A stretch of 64,000 nucleotides of DNA. Origin: Hydrogenophaga sp. (GTDB lineage Bacteria > Pseudomonadota > Gammaproteobacteria > Burkholderiales > Burkholderiaceae_C). Position numbers and translations under genes: made by a program. The stretch's first letter is position 1. Every line of letters starts with the position of its first letter. A model generated the notes under the pieces. That model saw only the letters and a program-made list of their open reading frames with translations, was not told the DNA's origin and ran no database searches. Positions 7,362 to 15,303 of the stretch are shown piece after piece. The stretch covers positions 1 through 64,000 of the forward strand of contig NZ_JAUSOO010000121.1 in NCBI RefSeq assembly GCF_030656115.1. The letters are read 5' to 3'.

Positions 7362-9383
7362 TCAGCTGGTTTGCGGAGCATTCAGCTCATTTTTCAGCTG
7401 TTCTGCCAGTCGCTGAAAAAAGGAAATACTCTTCGGGTTGGCCATCGCATCAGGACTGGCCACTTTCTCGGGCTCTGCCCCGAGCAACAGCTTGCGCACC
7501 GGCACCTCCATCTTCTTGCCGGTGAGCGTGCGCGGGATTTCGTCAACCTGGTAGATCTCGTTGGGCACATGCCTGGCAGACGCCTTGGTCTTGATCTGTT
7601 GAACGATCCGGGCTTTCAAGGCGTCGTTCAGCACCTGGTCTGGCTCCAGCACCACGAACAGTGGCATGAACGAGGGTCGGCCGAGGTATTCAAGATCAAT
7701 CACAAGGCTGTCGCGGATCTCTGGCAGCTCTTCCACCACCCGGTAGATTTCGGCTGTGCCCATGCGGATGCCGTAGCGGTTGATGGTCGAATCCGAGCGG
7801 CCGTAAATCACCGAGGTGCCGCGCTCGGTGAAGCGGATCCAGTCGCCGTGGCGCCAGAGGCCGGGGTACATCTCGAAGTAGCTCTCCAGGTAGCGCCGGT
7901 GCTCCGGATCGCCCCAGAAGAAGATCGGCATCGAGGGCATGGGCTTGGTGATCACCAGTTCGCCCACCTCGTCAATCACGGATTCGCCTTTATCGTTGAA
8001 CGCATAGGCCGCCACGCCCAGCTCGCGGCACTGGATCTCACCCGCCGTCACGGGCAGGATCGGCGCGCAGGCCACGAAGCCGGAGGCGATGTCGGTACCG
8101 CCGCTGATCGAGGCAAGCCACAGGTCGGGCTTTACCGCGTCGTAGACCCAGTGGTAGGCGTCGACGGGCAGCGGTGACCCCGTGGCGTTGATCGCGCGCA
8201 GGCTCTGGAGCGGCGCAATGTCGCGCGGCCGTAGCCCGTCTTTCTTGCAGTTGATGAGGTAGGCCGCGCCACAACCGAACAGGGTCACTTTCTGTTCGTC
8301 GATGAAGCGCCACAGCGCTGCCGCATCGGGCCAGGCCGGGTTGCCGTCGTAGAGCACGATGCTCGCGCCGGTCAACAAAGCACCGAGCTGCAGGTTCCAG
8401 ACGATCCAGCCGGTGCCGCCCAGGAACAGCAGCCGGTCGGCGGGCCGCAGATCGTGCTGCAGCGCCATGGTCTTCAGGTGCGTCAGCACGATGCCGCCCT
8501 GGCTGTGCACGATGGCCTTCGGCAATCCGGTGGTGCCCGACGAGTAGACGATCCACAGCGGATGTGAGAACGGCAGGCGCTCAAAGCGCAACTCGGCGTC
8601 AGCAGCTATGGCCTCAGACCATTCTTTTCGGTCGCGCCACGCCGGCGGTTTGTGGGACGCGGCGCGACAGATCGGCCCTGCGACGTGGATCACATGCCGA
8701 ACGGTCGGCAAGGCTCCCAGCAACTCATCGACCAGCTCGCGACGATCGTGCGTCTTGCCGTTGTAGCTGTAGCTGTCCACGGCCAGCAACACCTTGGGTT
8801 CGATCTGGCGGAAGCGGTCGAGCACCACGGTGGCACCCATGTCGGGCGAACAGCTGGACCAGATCGCGCCCAGGCTGGCGCAGGCCAAGAAGGCCACCAC
8901 CGTCTCGGGCCGGTTGGGCATGTAAGACGCCACGCGGTCACCAGGACCCACGCCCAAGGCGCGAAGGTAGGCCGCCATGGCGCCGGTATCGCGCTGGAGG
9001 TCGGACCAGGAGACCTCGTAGGTGCCGGTGTCTTCGCTGCGCGCGATGATCGCTGGGCGTTCATCGGTGGCGCGTCGAAACACATGCTCAGCGTAGTTCA
9101 ACTGGGCATTCGGGAACCACTGCGCGCCGGGCATGTCCTGTGTGCCCAGCACGGGCTCGCAGTCCCCATCGGCTTGCACGTCGAAGTAGTCCCAGATCGA
9201 CTGCCAGAAAGCCTCCAGCTCATCCACGGACCACTGCCACAGGGCGCCGTAGGTGTTGAAGCTCAGCCCCCTGTCGGTGGCCAGCCAGCGCATGTAGGCT
9301 GTGAGCCGGGTAGGCTCAATCTGATCCGATTGGGGCGTCCACAGCACCTCGACGGGCGCCACTAATGCATTCGAGGTGGTCAT
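7362..9383 (-). CDS. aacS: Acetoacetyl-CoA synthetase
   Basis: A 673-residue ANL-superfamily enzyme, a full-length match to acetoacetate-CoA ligase (usual length about 650). It carries the N-terminal ACAS domain with RPAIIARSEDTG, the P-loop YSSGTTGLPKAIVHSQGG, the acetoacetyl-CoA-synthetase-type block SGGTDIASGFV, WRHGDWIRFTERG and the C-terminal LTGKKMEVPVRKLL with the catalytic lysine. The reaction is acetoacetate + ATP + CoA giving acetoacetyl-CoA + AMP + PPi. The ATGA overlap at 9380-9383 couples it to the HAD phosphatase gene. Following a biotin carboxylase, it is well placed to trap a newly formed beta-keto acid before it decarboxylates. The exact chain length accepted cannot be read from sequence. 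Confidence 0.85.
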   Translation of the reverse strand: MTTSNALVAPVEVLWTPQSDQIEPTRLTAYMRWLATDRGLSFNTYGALWQWSVDELEAFWQSIWDYFDVQADGDCEPVLGTQDMPGAQWFPNAQLNYAEHVFRRATDERPAIIARSEDTGTYEVSWSDLQRDTGAMAAYLRALGVGPGDRVASYMPNRPETVVAFLACASLGAIWSSCSPDMGATVVLDRFRQIEPKVLLAVDSYSYNGKTHDRRELVDELLGALPTVRHVIHVAGPICRAASHKPPAWRDRKEWSEAIAADAELRFERLPFSHPLWIVYSSGTTGLPKAIVHSQGGIVLTHLKTMALQHDLRPADRLLFLGGTGWIVWNLQLGALLTGASIVLYDGNPAWPDAAALWRFIDEQKVTLFGCGAAYLINCKKDGLRPRDIAPLQSLRAINATGSPLPVDAYHWVYDAVKPDLWLASISGGTDIASGFVACAPILPVTAGEIQCRELGVAAYAFNDKGESVIDEVGELVITKPMPSMPIFFWGDPEHRRYLESYFEMYPGLWRHGDWIRFTERGTSVIYGRSDSTINRYGIRMGTAEIYRVVEELPEIRDSLVIDLEYLGRPSFMPLFVVLEPDQVLNDALKARIVQQIKTKASARHVPNEIYQVDEIPRTLTGKKMEVPVRKLLLGAEPEKVASPDAMANPKSISFFQRLAEQLKNELNAPQTS

Positions 9384-10246
9384 TTCAACAACTCCAGCAA
9401 GCGGTCGACGCCGCTGATTGAGAGGTGGGCGCGGCTGGCTGGCGCCAGACGTTCGAAGTCCTCGGCGCTGTTCAAGCCCGTGTGCACGCCAATCGACATC
9501 GCGCCGCCCCGGTGGGCCATCGCGTTTTCCAGGCTGATGTCGTCACCGACGATCGCCATCTGGGCCGGCCTCACACCGCCCAAGCGGCCACTGGCGCAAG
9601 TCAGTGCCTGCGGTGATGGCTTGCCGACGACCACTGCCTTCTTGCCCGTGACACTGGTCACCGCCGCCGCAAGCGCACCCGAGATGCCCAGCGTGCGGCC
9701 TTCCCGGCTGGCCACGACGGCGGCTTTGGAGACGGTGTAAAACGCCGCGCCGGCCCACACGGCCTTGCAAGCGGCGTCCAGGTCGCCCAGACCAAATTCA
9801 GGATGCCAGCCGATCAGCACTGCTTCGGCATCGTCTGCTCGCTCAGGCGAGCGCACGACATCAAAGCCGGCATCGGCTAGCGGCTTCCAGACGCCTTCGC
9901 CGCCGAGTACCAGCAACCTTTTGTAGCCACGGCGTTGAAACAGGTCGACTGCCACGCTGACGGGTGTCAGTGTGTGCCGCTCGTCGAGCTCGATGCCGAT
10001 GGCCGTCAGGGCCTCCGACAACTTCTGTGGCGTCTTGGTGCTGCCGTTGGTGAACCCGACATAGGGGATGCGCCGTTGGCGCAACAAGGCCAGCAACTCG
10101 CAGGCTCCCGGCAACGGTTGGTAGCCACTCAGCAGCTTGTCGGCGAGCGCCAGGGTGCCGTCGATGTCGAACACAAAGCCACGCACATTGGCCAGGCGCG
10201 CTTCTGCGTAGGCCGGCCCAGGCGTGTGTGCCAATGTCTGAATCAT
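9380..10246 (-). CDS. HAD-IIA hydrolase (NagD / p-nitrophenylphosphatase type)
   Basis: A 288-residue HAD superfamily phosphatase with DIDGTLA (Asp27 nucleophile, Asp29 acid/base), the second motif GFTNGSTKTP, a C2-type cap, and the last motif IVGDDISLENAMAHRGG with the metal-binding aspartates. Family members dephosphorylate phosphoglycolate, UMP, or small phosphates. It is joined to its neighbours by 4-bp overlaps on both sides (ATGA at 10243-10246 and at 9380-9383), so it is made in step with the carboxyltransferase and the acetoacetyl-CoA synthetase. That position suggests a direct role, for instance hydrolysing a phosphorylated intermediate or by-product, but this is inference only. Confidence 0.8.
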   Translation of the reverse strand: MIQTLAHTPGPAYAEARLANVRGFVFDIDGTLALADKLLSGYQPLPGACELLALLRQRRIPYVGFTNGSTKTPQKLSEALTAIGIELDERHTLTPVSVAVDLFQRRGYKRLLVLGGEGVWKPLADAGFDVVRSPERADDAEAVLIGWHPEFGLGDLDAACKAVWAGAAFYTVSKAAVVASREGRTLGISGALAAAVTSVTGKKAVVVGKPSPQALTCASGRLGGVRPAQMAIVGDDISLENAMAHRGGAMSIGVHTGLNSAEDFERLAPASRAHLSISGVDRLLELLK

Positions 10247-11742
10247 GGTGTTGCTCCTTGGGTTGCGGTGGTGGGGTTGGCCCGCAGGTCCAGCAGGAAG
10301 CCGTCCCGTTCAATCCGCGCATGAGTGACATCGGGCCGGCGCGCCAACTCACCCACCAGCCGCTCCACCGGGCTGGCCACGGCGCTGTAGTGCTGGCGGC
10401 AGGGACCTGCAGCCACCATCGCGTCCACCTGCTCGGCGGGCATGGTGGCGCGCAAGATGAACTCTTCGTCCGACAGGCGCGAATCGAACTTGCGGCGCAA
10501 CTCCGCCAGTTCTGGCATGGCGGCCTGCGTGGCCAGGTCGCGCGCCCGGGGAAGCTGCTCGATCCGGTCGCGAACGTTGGCGTCCATCGGTGCGGGTGGC
10601 GTGCCGAAGCGGCCGATCACGTAGCGAATGACCTCATCGGGCACGTTGGCGTAGCGCGTTGGAGCCAACACGTTCATCACCGCCATGGTGCCGACCACCT
10701 GCGAAAACGGCGTCACCATGATCGGGTAGCCCAGTTCGCGGCGAACGCGGGCGACCTCCTCGAACACCTCCGGTAGGCGGTGTTCCTGGCGCATTTCGCG
10801 CAGCTGGCGCCGCATGGTGCCGATCATGCCGCCCGGCAACTGGTGCTGGAAGTAGCGCATGTCGTACTCCTGCGGTACGCCTGTGGCGAGGCCTTCGGCG
10901 GCGGCGAGCTGGGTGAAGAAGCTGCTGACGCGGGCTGCGGCTTCCATGTCCAGATTGACCGAGACGCCTTGGCTTTGCAGGTTGGCCACCACGTTTTCGA
11001 TGGCCGGCTGGCTGCTGCCGTTGCCCAGGGGCCGCGTGGCGGTGTGAAGAGTCTGCACACCCAGCTCGGGGGCTTCGGCGTAGGTGAATGGGGCCAGACC
11101 AATGGTGCAATGCGAATGCAGCTCCAGCGGCTTGCCGCCCAGCGCGGCGCGCAGCGCGGGCAGCAGCGTGCGGGCACGCTCGGGTGTGAGCAGGCCACCC
11201 GGGTCTTTCAGGTAGACACGGGTGATGGCGGGAACCAGCGCGAGCTTGCGTGCCGCGTCGGCAAAGTGCGCGTCGTCGTGAATGGGGCTGACCGTGTAGA
11301 CGATGGCACCGACGATCTCGCGTGCGCCCGCCGCCGCGATGGCCGTGGCGCTGTCGGTCACGGCCTGCATGTTGTTCATGGGGTCCATCACCATGAAACG
11401 TTCAATGCCATTGCGAACCAGCAACTGGTAAGACAGCGCCATCAGTTCGGGGTGCGCCGTCTCCCACGAAATGAAACGCATGCCGGTCGACAGAAAACTG
11501 AGGGGCGTTTTCGGCATGCGCGCCTTCATCAGGCGGATTCGCTCCCAGGGGTTTTCCTTGTGGAAACGCACTGTCACTGCCATGTGCGTGCTGGTGGAGA
11601 AGTCGAGCGCGCGGTAGCCGACGCGGTCGAGATCGGGAGCAACCTCCAGCATCATGCCGGTGCGCAGGCCGGTGGCACCCCACAGGCTCTGGTTGCCGTC
11701 GCGCAGCGTGGTGTCGATGAAGTCGAGGCTGTTGGCGCTCAT
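10243..11742 (-). CDS. Biotin-dependent carboxyltransferase subunit (PC-type, altered substrate site)
   Basis: A 499-residue HMGL-like TIM barrel plus the helical C-terminal domain seen in pyruvate carboxylase CT, transcarboxylase 5S and oxaloacetate decarboxylase alpha. It keeps IDTTLRDGNQSL (Arg, metal Asp, Gln), LKDPGGLL with the lysine that is carbamylated, the metal ligands LHSHCTIG and GNGSSQPA near the carboxyl-transfer Thr/Ser. Where pyruvate carboxylases have LLRGANGVGY, whose Arg binds the pyruvate carboxylate, this protein has FLSTGMRFISW, so that Arg is lost. It has no biotinyl domain; the carrier is separate. GTGA/ATGA overlaps couple it to the biotin carboxylase and HAD genes. 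A ketone without a carboxylate is the favoured substrate class (inference). Confidence 0.8.
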   Translation of the reverse strand: MSANSLDFIDTTLRDGNQSLWGATGLRTGMMLEVAPDLDRVGYRALDFSTSTHMAVTVRFHKENPWERIRLMKARMPKTPLSFLSTGMRFISWETAHPELMALSYQLLVRNGIERFMVMDPMNNMQAVTDSATAIAAAGAREIVGAIVYTVSPIHDDAHFADAARKLALVPAITRVYLKDPGGLLTPERARTLLPALRAALGGKPLELHSHCTIGLAPFTYAEAPELGVQTLHTATRPLGNGSSQPAIENVVANLQSQGVSVNLDMEAAARVSSFFTQLAAAEGLATGVPQEYDMRYFQHQLPGGMIGTMRRQLREMRQEHRLPEVFEEVARVRRELGYPIMVTPFSQVVGTMAVMNVLAPTRYANVPDEVIRYVIGRFGTPPAPMDANVRDRIEQLPRARDLATQAAMPELAELRRKFDSRLSDEEFILRATMPAEQVDAMVAAGPCRQHYSAVASPVERLVGELARRPDVTHARIERDGFLLDLRANPTTATQGATP

Positions 11743-13205
11743 GGGCGTGGTCCTTCAGAAGCGGTGGGGGCACTGGCCTGTGCGGCGGGCGGCGTGACAG
11801 GCTGGCCAAAGATGGCCGCGCCCGAGCCCGCCAGGAAGCGACCGAGAAAGCCGGTATCGAACCCGCCTTCGATGAACTCGGGCGTGGCCAGAACGGCGCG
11901 GTGCAGTGCGATGTTGGTGAGCACGCCGTCGATGCGCACATCCGCCAGCGCAGATTCCAGCAGACGCCGGGCGTGCTCGCGGTCGCTGCCTGTGGCGATG
12001 ACCTTGGCGATCATCGAGTCGTAGTACGGCGGGATCATGGCGCCGGCCTCCATGTGGGTGTCCACGCGCAGGTCCGTCCAGGCCGGGAAGTGGGCCGTGG
12101 CGAGCCTGCCGGGTGCTGGGCGGAAGTCTTGCGTCGGGTCCTCGGCGTTGATGCGGCACTCGATCGCGTGGCCCGTCAGCCGAACGTCGGCCTGCTTCAT
12201 GCGCAAGGCGTGCCCCTGCGCCACGATGATCTGTTCGGCCACCAGATCGAGCCCGGTGATCTGCTCAGTCACGGGGTGCTCGACCTGGATGCGCGCGTTC
12301 ATCTCCAGAAAGTAGAACTGTTGGCGCGCCACATCGACCAAGAACTCGATGGTGCCCAGGCTGCGGTAGTTGATGTGTTTGGAAAAGCGCACTGCCGCAG
12401 CGTGCAGATCGCGGCGCATCCCATCGCTGAGGTGCGGCGCAGGCGCTTCCTCCACCAGCTTCTGGTAGCGGCGCTGCACCGAGCAATCACGGTCACCCAG
12501 GTGGATCACGCTCTGGCCGTCGCCCAAAATCTGCACCTCCACATGGCGGCCCTGGGTGACGAAACATTCCACGTACACCCTACCGTCACCAAAGGCAGCC
12601 AGGGCTTCGGAACTGGCGAGGTCGAACAGCGCGCTCAGCTCAGCCGGTGTGTTAGCGCGCTTCAAGCCGCGCCCACCGCCACCGCCCACGGCCTTGATCA
12701 GCACCGGATAGCCGATCTGTTCGGCCACTTCCAGCGCTGCAGGCAGGTTGTCCACCTGGCCACCAGGCGCAATCGGCACCTCGGCCTGCTCGGCACAGCG
12801 CCGGGCTTCGAGCTTGTTGCCCACACGTTCTATCTGCTCGGCCGTCGGGCCGATGAAGATCAGGCCGTTCTCTTCACAGGCCGCCGCGAACTCCGCGCGT
12901 TCCGACAAAAAGCCGTAACCCGGGTGGATAGCCTGGGCGCCGACACCCCGCGCTGCCTCGATCAGCGTGCCGATGCGCAGGTAGCTGTCGGTGGCGCGTG
13001 CCGGGCCGATACACACCGTGCGGTCTGCCAGGCGGGCGCCCATGCTGTTGCGGTCGGCCGCCGAGACGGCCAGCACTGATTCGATGCCCAGGCGCTTGAG
13101 CGTGTGGATGATGCGCACGGCGATCTCGCCGCGGTTGGCCACCAGCACCCGCCGGATCGGGCCGTCAACGGCCAGTTGGTCTGCGGTCTTCATGGCCGTG
13201 CTCAC
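11739..13205 (-). CDS. Biotin carboxylase subunit
   Basis: A 488-residue ATP-grasp biotin carboxylase, AccC-like. N-terminal VLVANRGEIAVRIIHTLK, the glycine-rich ATP loop GGGGGRGLKRA, the HLGDRDCSVQRRYQKLVEEAP block and EMNARIQVEHPVTE with the catalytic Arg are all present. It carboxylates biotin on the carrier protein using ATP and bicarbonate. The GTG at 13205 overlaps the carrier stop codon by 4 bases; an ATG at 13193 is an alternative. An extra proline/alanine-rich tail of about 30 residues follows the usual C-terminus. This is very likely not the housekeeping acetyl-CoA carboxylase subunit, since the partner is a PC-type carboxyltransferase. Confidence 0.9.
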   Translation of the reverse strand: MSTAMKTADQLAVDGPIRRVLVANRGEIAVRIIHTLKRLGIESVLAVSAADRNSMGARLADRTVCIGPARATDSYLRIGTLIEAARGVGAQAIHPGYGFLSERAEFAAACEENGLIFIGPTAEQIERVGNKLEARRCAEQAEVPIAPGGQVDNLPAALEVAEQIGYPVLIKAVGGGGGRGLKRANTPAELSALFDLASSEALAAFGDGRVYVECFVTQGRHVEVQILGDGQSVIHLGDRDCSVQRRYQKLVEEAPAPHLSDGMRRDLHAAAVRFSKHINYRSLGTIEFLVDVARQQFYFLEMNARIQVEHPVTEQITGLDLVAEQIIVAQGHALRMKQADVRLTGHAIECRINAEDPTQDFRPAPGRLATAHFPAWTDLRVDTHMEAGAMIPPYYDSMIAKVIATGSDREHARRLLESALADVRIDGVLTNIALHRAVLATPEFIEGGFDTGFLGRFLAGSGAAIFGQPVTPPAAQASAPTASEGPRP

Positions 13206-13693
13206 ACCGGACGAACACGCATTAGAACCTGATCGAACTCGACCAGGTCGCCGTCGCGGACCAGCACCTCGACCACCACACCTTCGACACCCGCAGAGAT
13301 CGAATTCATCAGCTTCATGACCTCGATGATCCCCACAGCCGTGTTCGCATCGACGCGACCTCCGACGGCAACAAAAGGTTCAGCGCCCGGCTTGGGTGCG
13401 CCAAAAAACGTACCTAGCATGGGTGCCCGGACGTCCAGCAAGGACGCGTCGCCGCTGGTCTGGGGCGCAGCTGCGATGGAGGCTGTCGAAGGCGTTGCCA
13501 GGGTGGATGGTGGCAGAGGCGCCGAGGCAGCGGTGACCGGCGTCGCCACGGGTGCTTTGGGAGCTAGGCCCGCCATCGCACCACCCCTGCGCAGGGACAA
13601 CTTGATGCCATCGGCTTCAAGGTGCAGCTCATCGAAATGCGAACTGTCCAGCAGTTGGAGCAGGCGCTGTACGTCTTCGTGGGAAAAACTCAT
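13202..13693 (-). CDS. Biotin carboxyl carrier protein
   Basis: A 163-residue AccB-like carrier. It has an N-terminal helical segment (1-38), an Ala/Pro-rich linker (about 45-82) and a C-terminal biotinyl domain (about 86-163) with EVMKLMNS; Lys127 is the expected biotin site. The usual motif is AMKM, so Val and Leu flank the lysine here. The ATG at 13693 is preceded by AAGGAG with 8-base spacing; another ATG at 13699 is too close to the Shine-Dalgarno. It is the first gene of the minus-strand carboxylase operon and faces the IclR regulator gene across a 222-base divergent region. Confidence 0.85.
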   Translation of the reverse strand: MSFSHEDVQRLLQLLDSSHFDELHLEADGIKLSLRRGGAMAGLAPKAPVATPVTAASAPLPPSTLATPSTASIAAAPQTSGDASLLDVRAPMLGTFFGAPKPGAEPFVAVGGRVDANTAVGIIEVMKLMNSISAGVEGVVVEVLVRDGDLVEFDQVLMRVRPV

Positions 13694-13915
13694 AAACATA
13701 TCTCCTTGTATGCAACTGCGACCGTGCAGCAGATGAGGAGACATGGCGTACCGAGCTGAATGGCTGTGCCCGGCAATGTCTTGTCTCCTGTCGTTTTTCT
13801 TGCGTCCCGTTATCTGATATCCAGGAATGGCGAGAGTATTTGCGGCTAGCCAAGACAGCAGGTAGGATCGCGCATCAAGTTTTCTCCTGGTGAAAATCAA
13901 CGGAATCTACAAACC
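13694..13915. promoter_or_regulatory. Divergent promoter region between carboxylase operon and IclR gene
   Basis: This 222-base stretch has no gene of its own and separates the leftward carboxylase operon from the rightward IclR-type regulator. It should hold both promoters and the regulator's binding site. I see the AAGGAGA leader of the carrier gene at its left end. I could not identify a clear IclR-type palindrome or a confident -35/-10 pair. Confidence 0.5.
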
Positions 13916-14725
13916 ATGCGTGATTACAAGGTCAAGACGATCCGCGCCCTGGATAGGGGCCTTGAGGTGCTGCAGTACTTGCACCAGGCACGGGCGGCTA
14001 GCTTGCACGACCTGTATCTGGCGACCGGCCTTCCGAAGGCAACCTTGACCCGTTTGATCGTCACGCTCGAAAAGCGAGGAATGGTCTGGCAGCGCTTGGT
14101 TGATGGCGCCTACATGGCTAGCCACACTGTGCAGCCACGCGCACCGCAGTTGAATGACGAGAACTACTTGGTGGAGGTGGCAGCTCCCGTGATGGAGCGC
14201 CTGTGCCGTAAAGTCAACTGGCCATCCGTATTGGCCGTTCCGCGCCTGGATTGCATGGAGGTGGTCGAGACCAATCGACCGAAATCCTACTTCTCGCACG
14301 TGCCAGTAGGTCCGATAGGCTTTCGGGTCAATATGCTGCGGTCAGCATCGGGTCGCGCTTACATCGCATTTTGCAGCGACAGTGAGCGTCAGGCGATGCT
14401 GCAGCGCTTGGTGGCGAGCAGCGAACCTGGCAACTTCATGGCGCGTCAGCCGGCGATGGTAGAGCGCCTGCTTGATGAAACCAGGCGATTGGGATACGGG
14501 CACCGAACTCCTGATTTTGGTGGACATTTTGATATGACCCGCAGAGAGTGGAATGACGACAGGGACTCGATTGCGGTACCTATCTGGGCGGGTGACGAGG
14601 TGATCGCAGCGCTCAATTTGACGTGGATGCACAAGGTGGCGACCGTTCCGCAGGTCGTGAAGGCGCACCTACCGGTTCTCACTGCCGCATCTAGAGAGAT
14701 TTCGATGCGACTCGTCGGAACCTAG
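13916..14725 (+). CDS. IclR-family transcriptional regulator
   Basis: A 269-residue regulator with an N-terminal winged helix-turn-helix (about 8-70, including SLHDLYLATGLPKATLTRLI) and a C-terminal GAF-like effector domain (about 80-265) with SASGRAYIAF and the DRDSIAVPIW strand typical of IclR proteins. Members often respond to aromatic or small organic acids, as activators or repressors. It is divergent from the biotin-dependent carboxylase operon, the natural target. Its stop codon TAG contains the TA dinucleotide at which the adjacent IS630-type remnant begins, so the last codons may have been altered by that insertion, although the length is normal for the family. Confidence 0.85.
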   Translation: MRDYKVKTIRALDRGLEVLQYLHQARAASLHDLYLATGLPKATLTRLIVTLEKRGMVWQRLVDGAYMASHTVQPRAPQLNDENYLVEVAAPVMERLCRKVNWPSVLAVPRLDCMEVVETNRPKSYFSHVPVGPIGFRVNMLRSASGRAYIAFCSDSERQAMLQRLVASSEPGNFMARQPAMVERLLDETRRLGYGHRTPDFGGHFDMTRREWNDDRDSIAVPIWAGDEVIAALNLTWMHKVATVPQVVKAHLPVLTAASREISMRLVGT

Positions 14726-14958
14726 TGTCCTGAGTTAGAAATTCGCAAAAAAAAATCTCTCGATGCTCGCGAGGATGTCATCTGCGGACTTGACCCACGT
14801 GAATGGCTTGGGGTCGGCGTTGTTGATTTGCAGGTACTGCTTGATCGCCTGCTCGAGTTGTCGAGTCGAGCGATGTGTGCCGCGACGGATGTACTTTTCG
14901 GTGAGGGTGGCGAACCAGCGCTCGACCTGGTTCAGCCACGATGCAGAGGTCGGTGTGA
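14723..14958 (-). mobile_element. IS630-family transposase 3' remnant with terminal end
   Basis: Read on the minus strand, 14735-14958 encodes the C-terminal part of an IS630-type transposase: it contains SWLNQVERWFATLTEKYIRR and later FTWVKSADDILASIERF, ending at a TAA (14735-14737). The outer end reads TAGTGTCCTGAGTTAG, the usual IS630 end next to the TA target dinucleotide (14723-14724). Only about 70 codons remain; the rest of the element and its other end are missing, replaced at 14959 by the repeat described separately. The copy cannot move by itself. Confidence 0.8.
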
Positions 14959-15157
14959 AGCTTTACGTATTGGCTTCGAGATAAGCGCCGAACAGAAAGA
15001 CGACCAAGTCAGCGACCGTGGCGAGATCGCCGGTGCCGGGTAGTGGCTCCCACGGGCCGGCAGGTCGCGGCAATTTAGCGCGGTTGCTGTTGTAGTCCTT
15101 GGGTTAGTTGTTGCCACTACGGTAGGTCTTCGCAAGTTTTTGACACTTTTTATTTTT
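14959..15157. repeat. 199-bp imperfect direct repeat, copy 1
   Basis: This stretch recurs at 19097-19295 in the same orientation and with equal length; I count about 11 mismatches. Both copies begin AGCTTTACGTATTGGC and end in TTTTATTTTT. On the minus strand the second copy reads through as the C-terminus of a protein, whereas this copy has an in-frame TAA (after the codons for SGNN), so it looks degenerate. It begins exactly where the IS630 remnant stops. The two copies bracket the GGDEF-EAL gene. Confidence 0.85.
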
Positions 15158-15248
15158 CAAAGGTGAAGCCACTCTGCTGTTTTCGCCCGTTTTGACACTT
15201 TTTCAAAACTTACGTCACAGAGGGAGACTTTTGACACTTTTTATTTTT
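15137..15248. repeat. Three TTTTGACACTTTTT blocks
   Basis: The block TTTTGACACTTTTT occurs at 15138, 15190 and 15229 within about 110 bases; the first and third are followed by ATTTTT, and the third then by ACGGTCA. The same end (GACACGTTTTATTTTTACGGTCA) follows the second 199-bp repeat near 19280. No gene is present between the repeat and the end of the GGDEF-EAL gene. The blocks may mark ends of a lost mobile element or a small internal duplication. Confidence 0.6.
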
Positions 15249-15277
15249 ACGGTCACTCTCAGTAGTCCTTTTTTATA

Positions 15278-15303
15278 AAGAAAAGCCCCGGGCGGTCACG
15301 GGG
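15278..15303 (-). terminator. Rho-independent terminator of the GGDEF-EAL gene
   Basis: On the minus strand CCCCG (15303-15299) pairs with CGGGG (15290-15286) around an 8-base loop and is followed by CTTTTCTTT. The hairpin includes the stop codon of the GGDEF-EAL gene (15296-15298). Confidence 0.65.

Noticed and set aside
10243..13693. Interpretation as housekeeping acetyl-CoA carboxylase or ordinary pyruvate carboxylase
   Set aside because: The carboxyltransferase is PC-type, not AccAD-type, and it lacks the Arg that clamps the pyruvate carboxylate; the operon continues into acetoacetyl-CoA synthetase.
14723..15160. Intact insertion sequence
   Set aside because: Only ~70 codons of an IS630 transposase and one end remain.
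15137..15248. Possible CRISPR-like repeat array
   Set aside because: Three short AT-rich blocks at unequal spacing, no spacer regularity and no cas genes.
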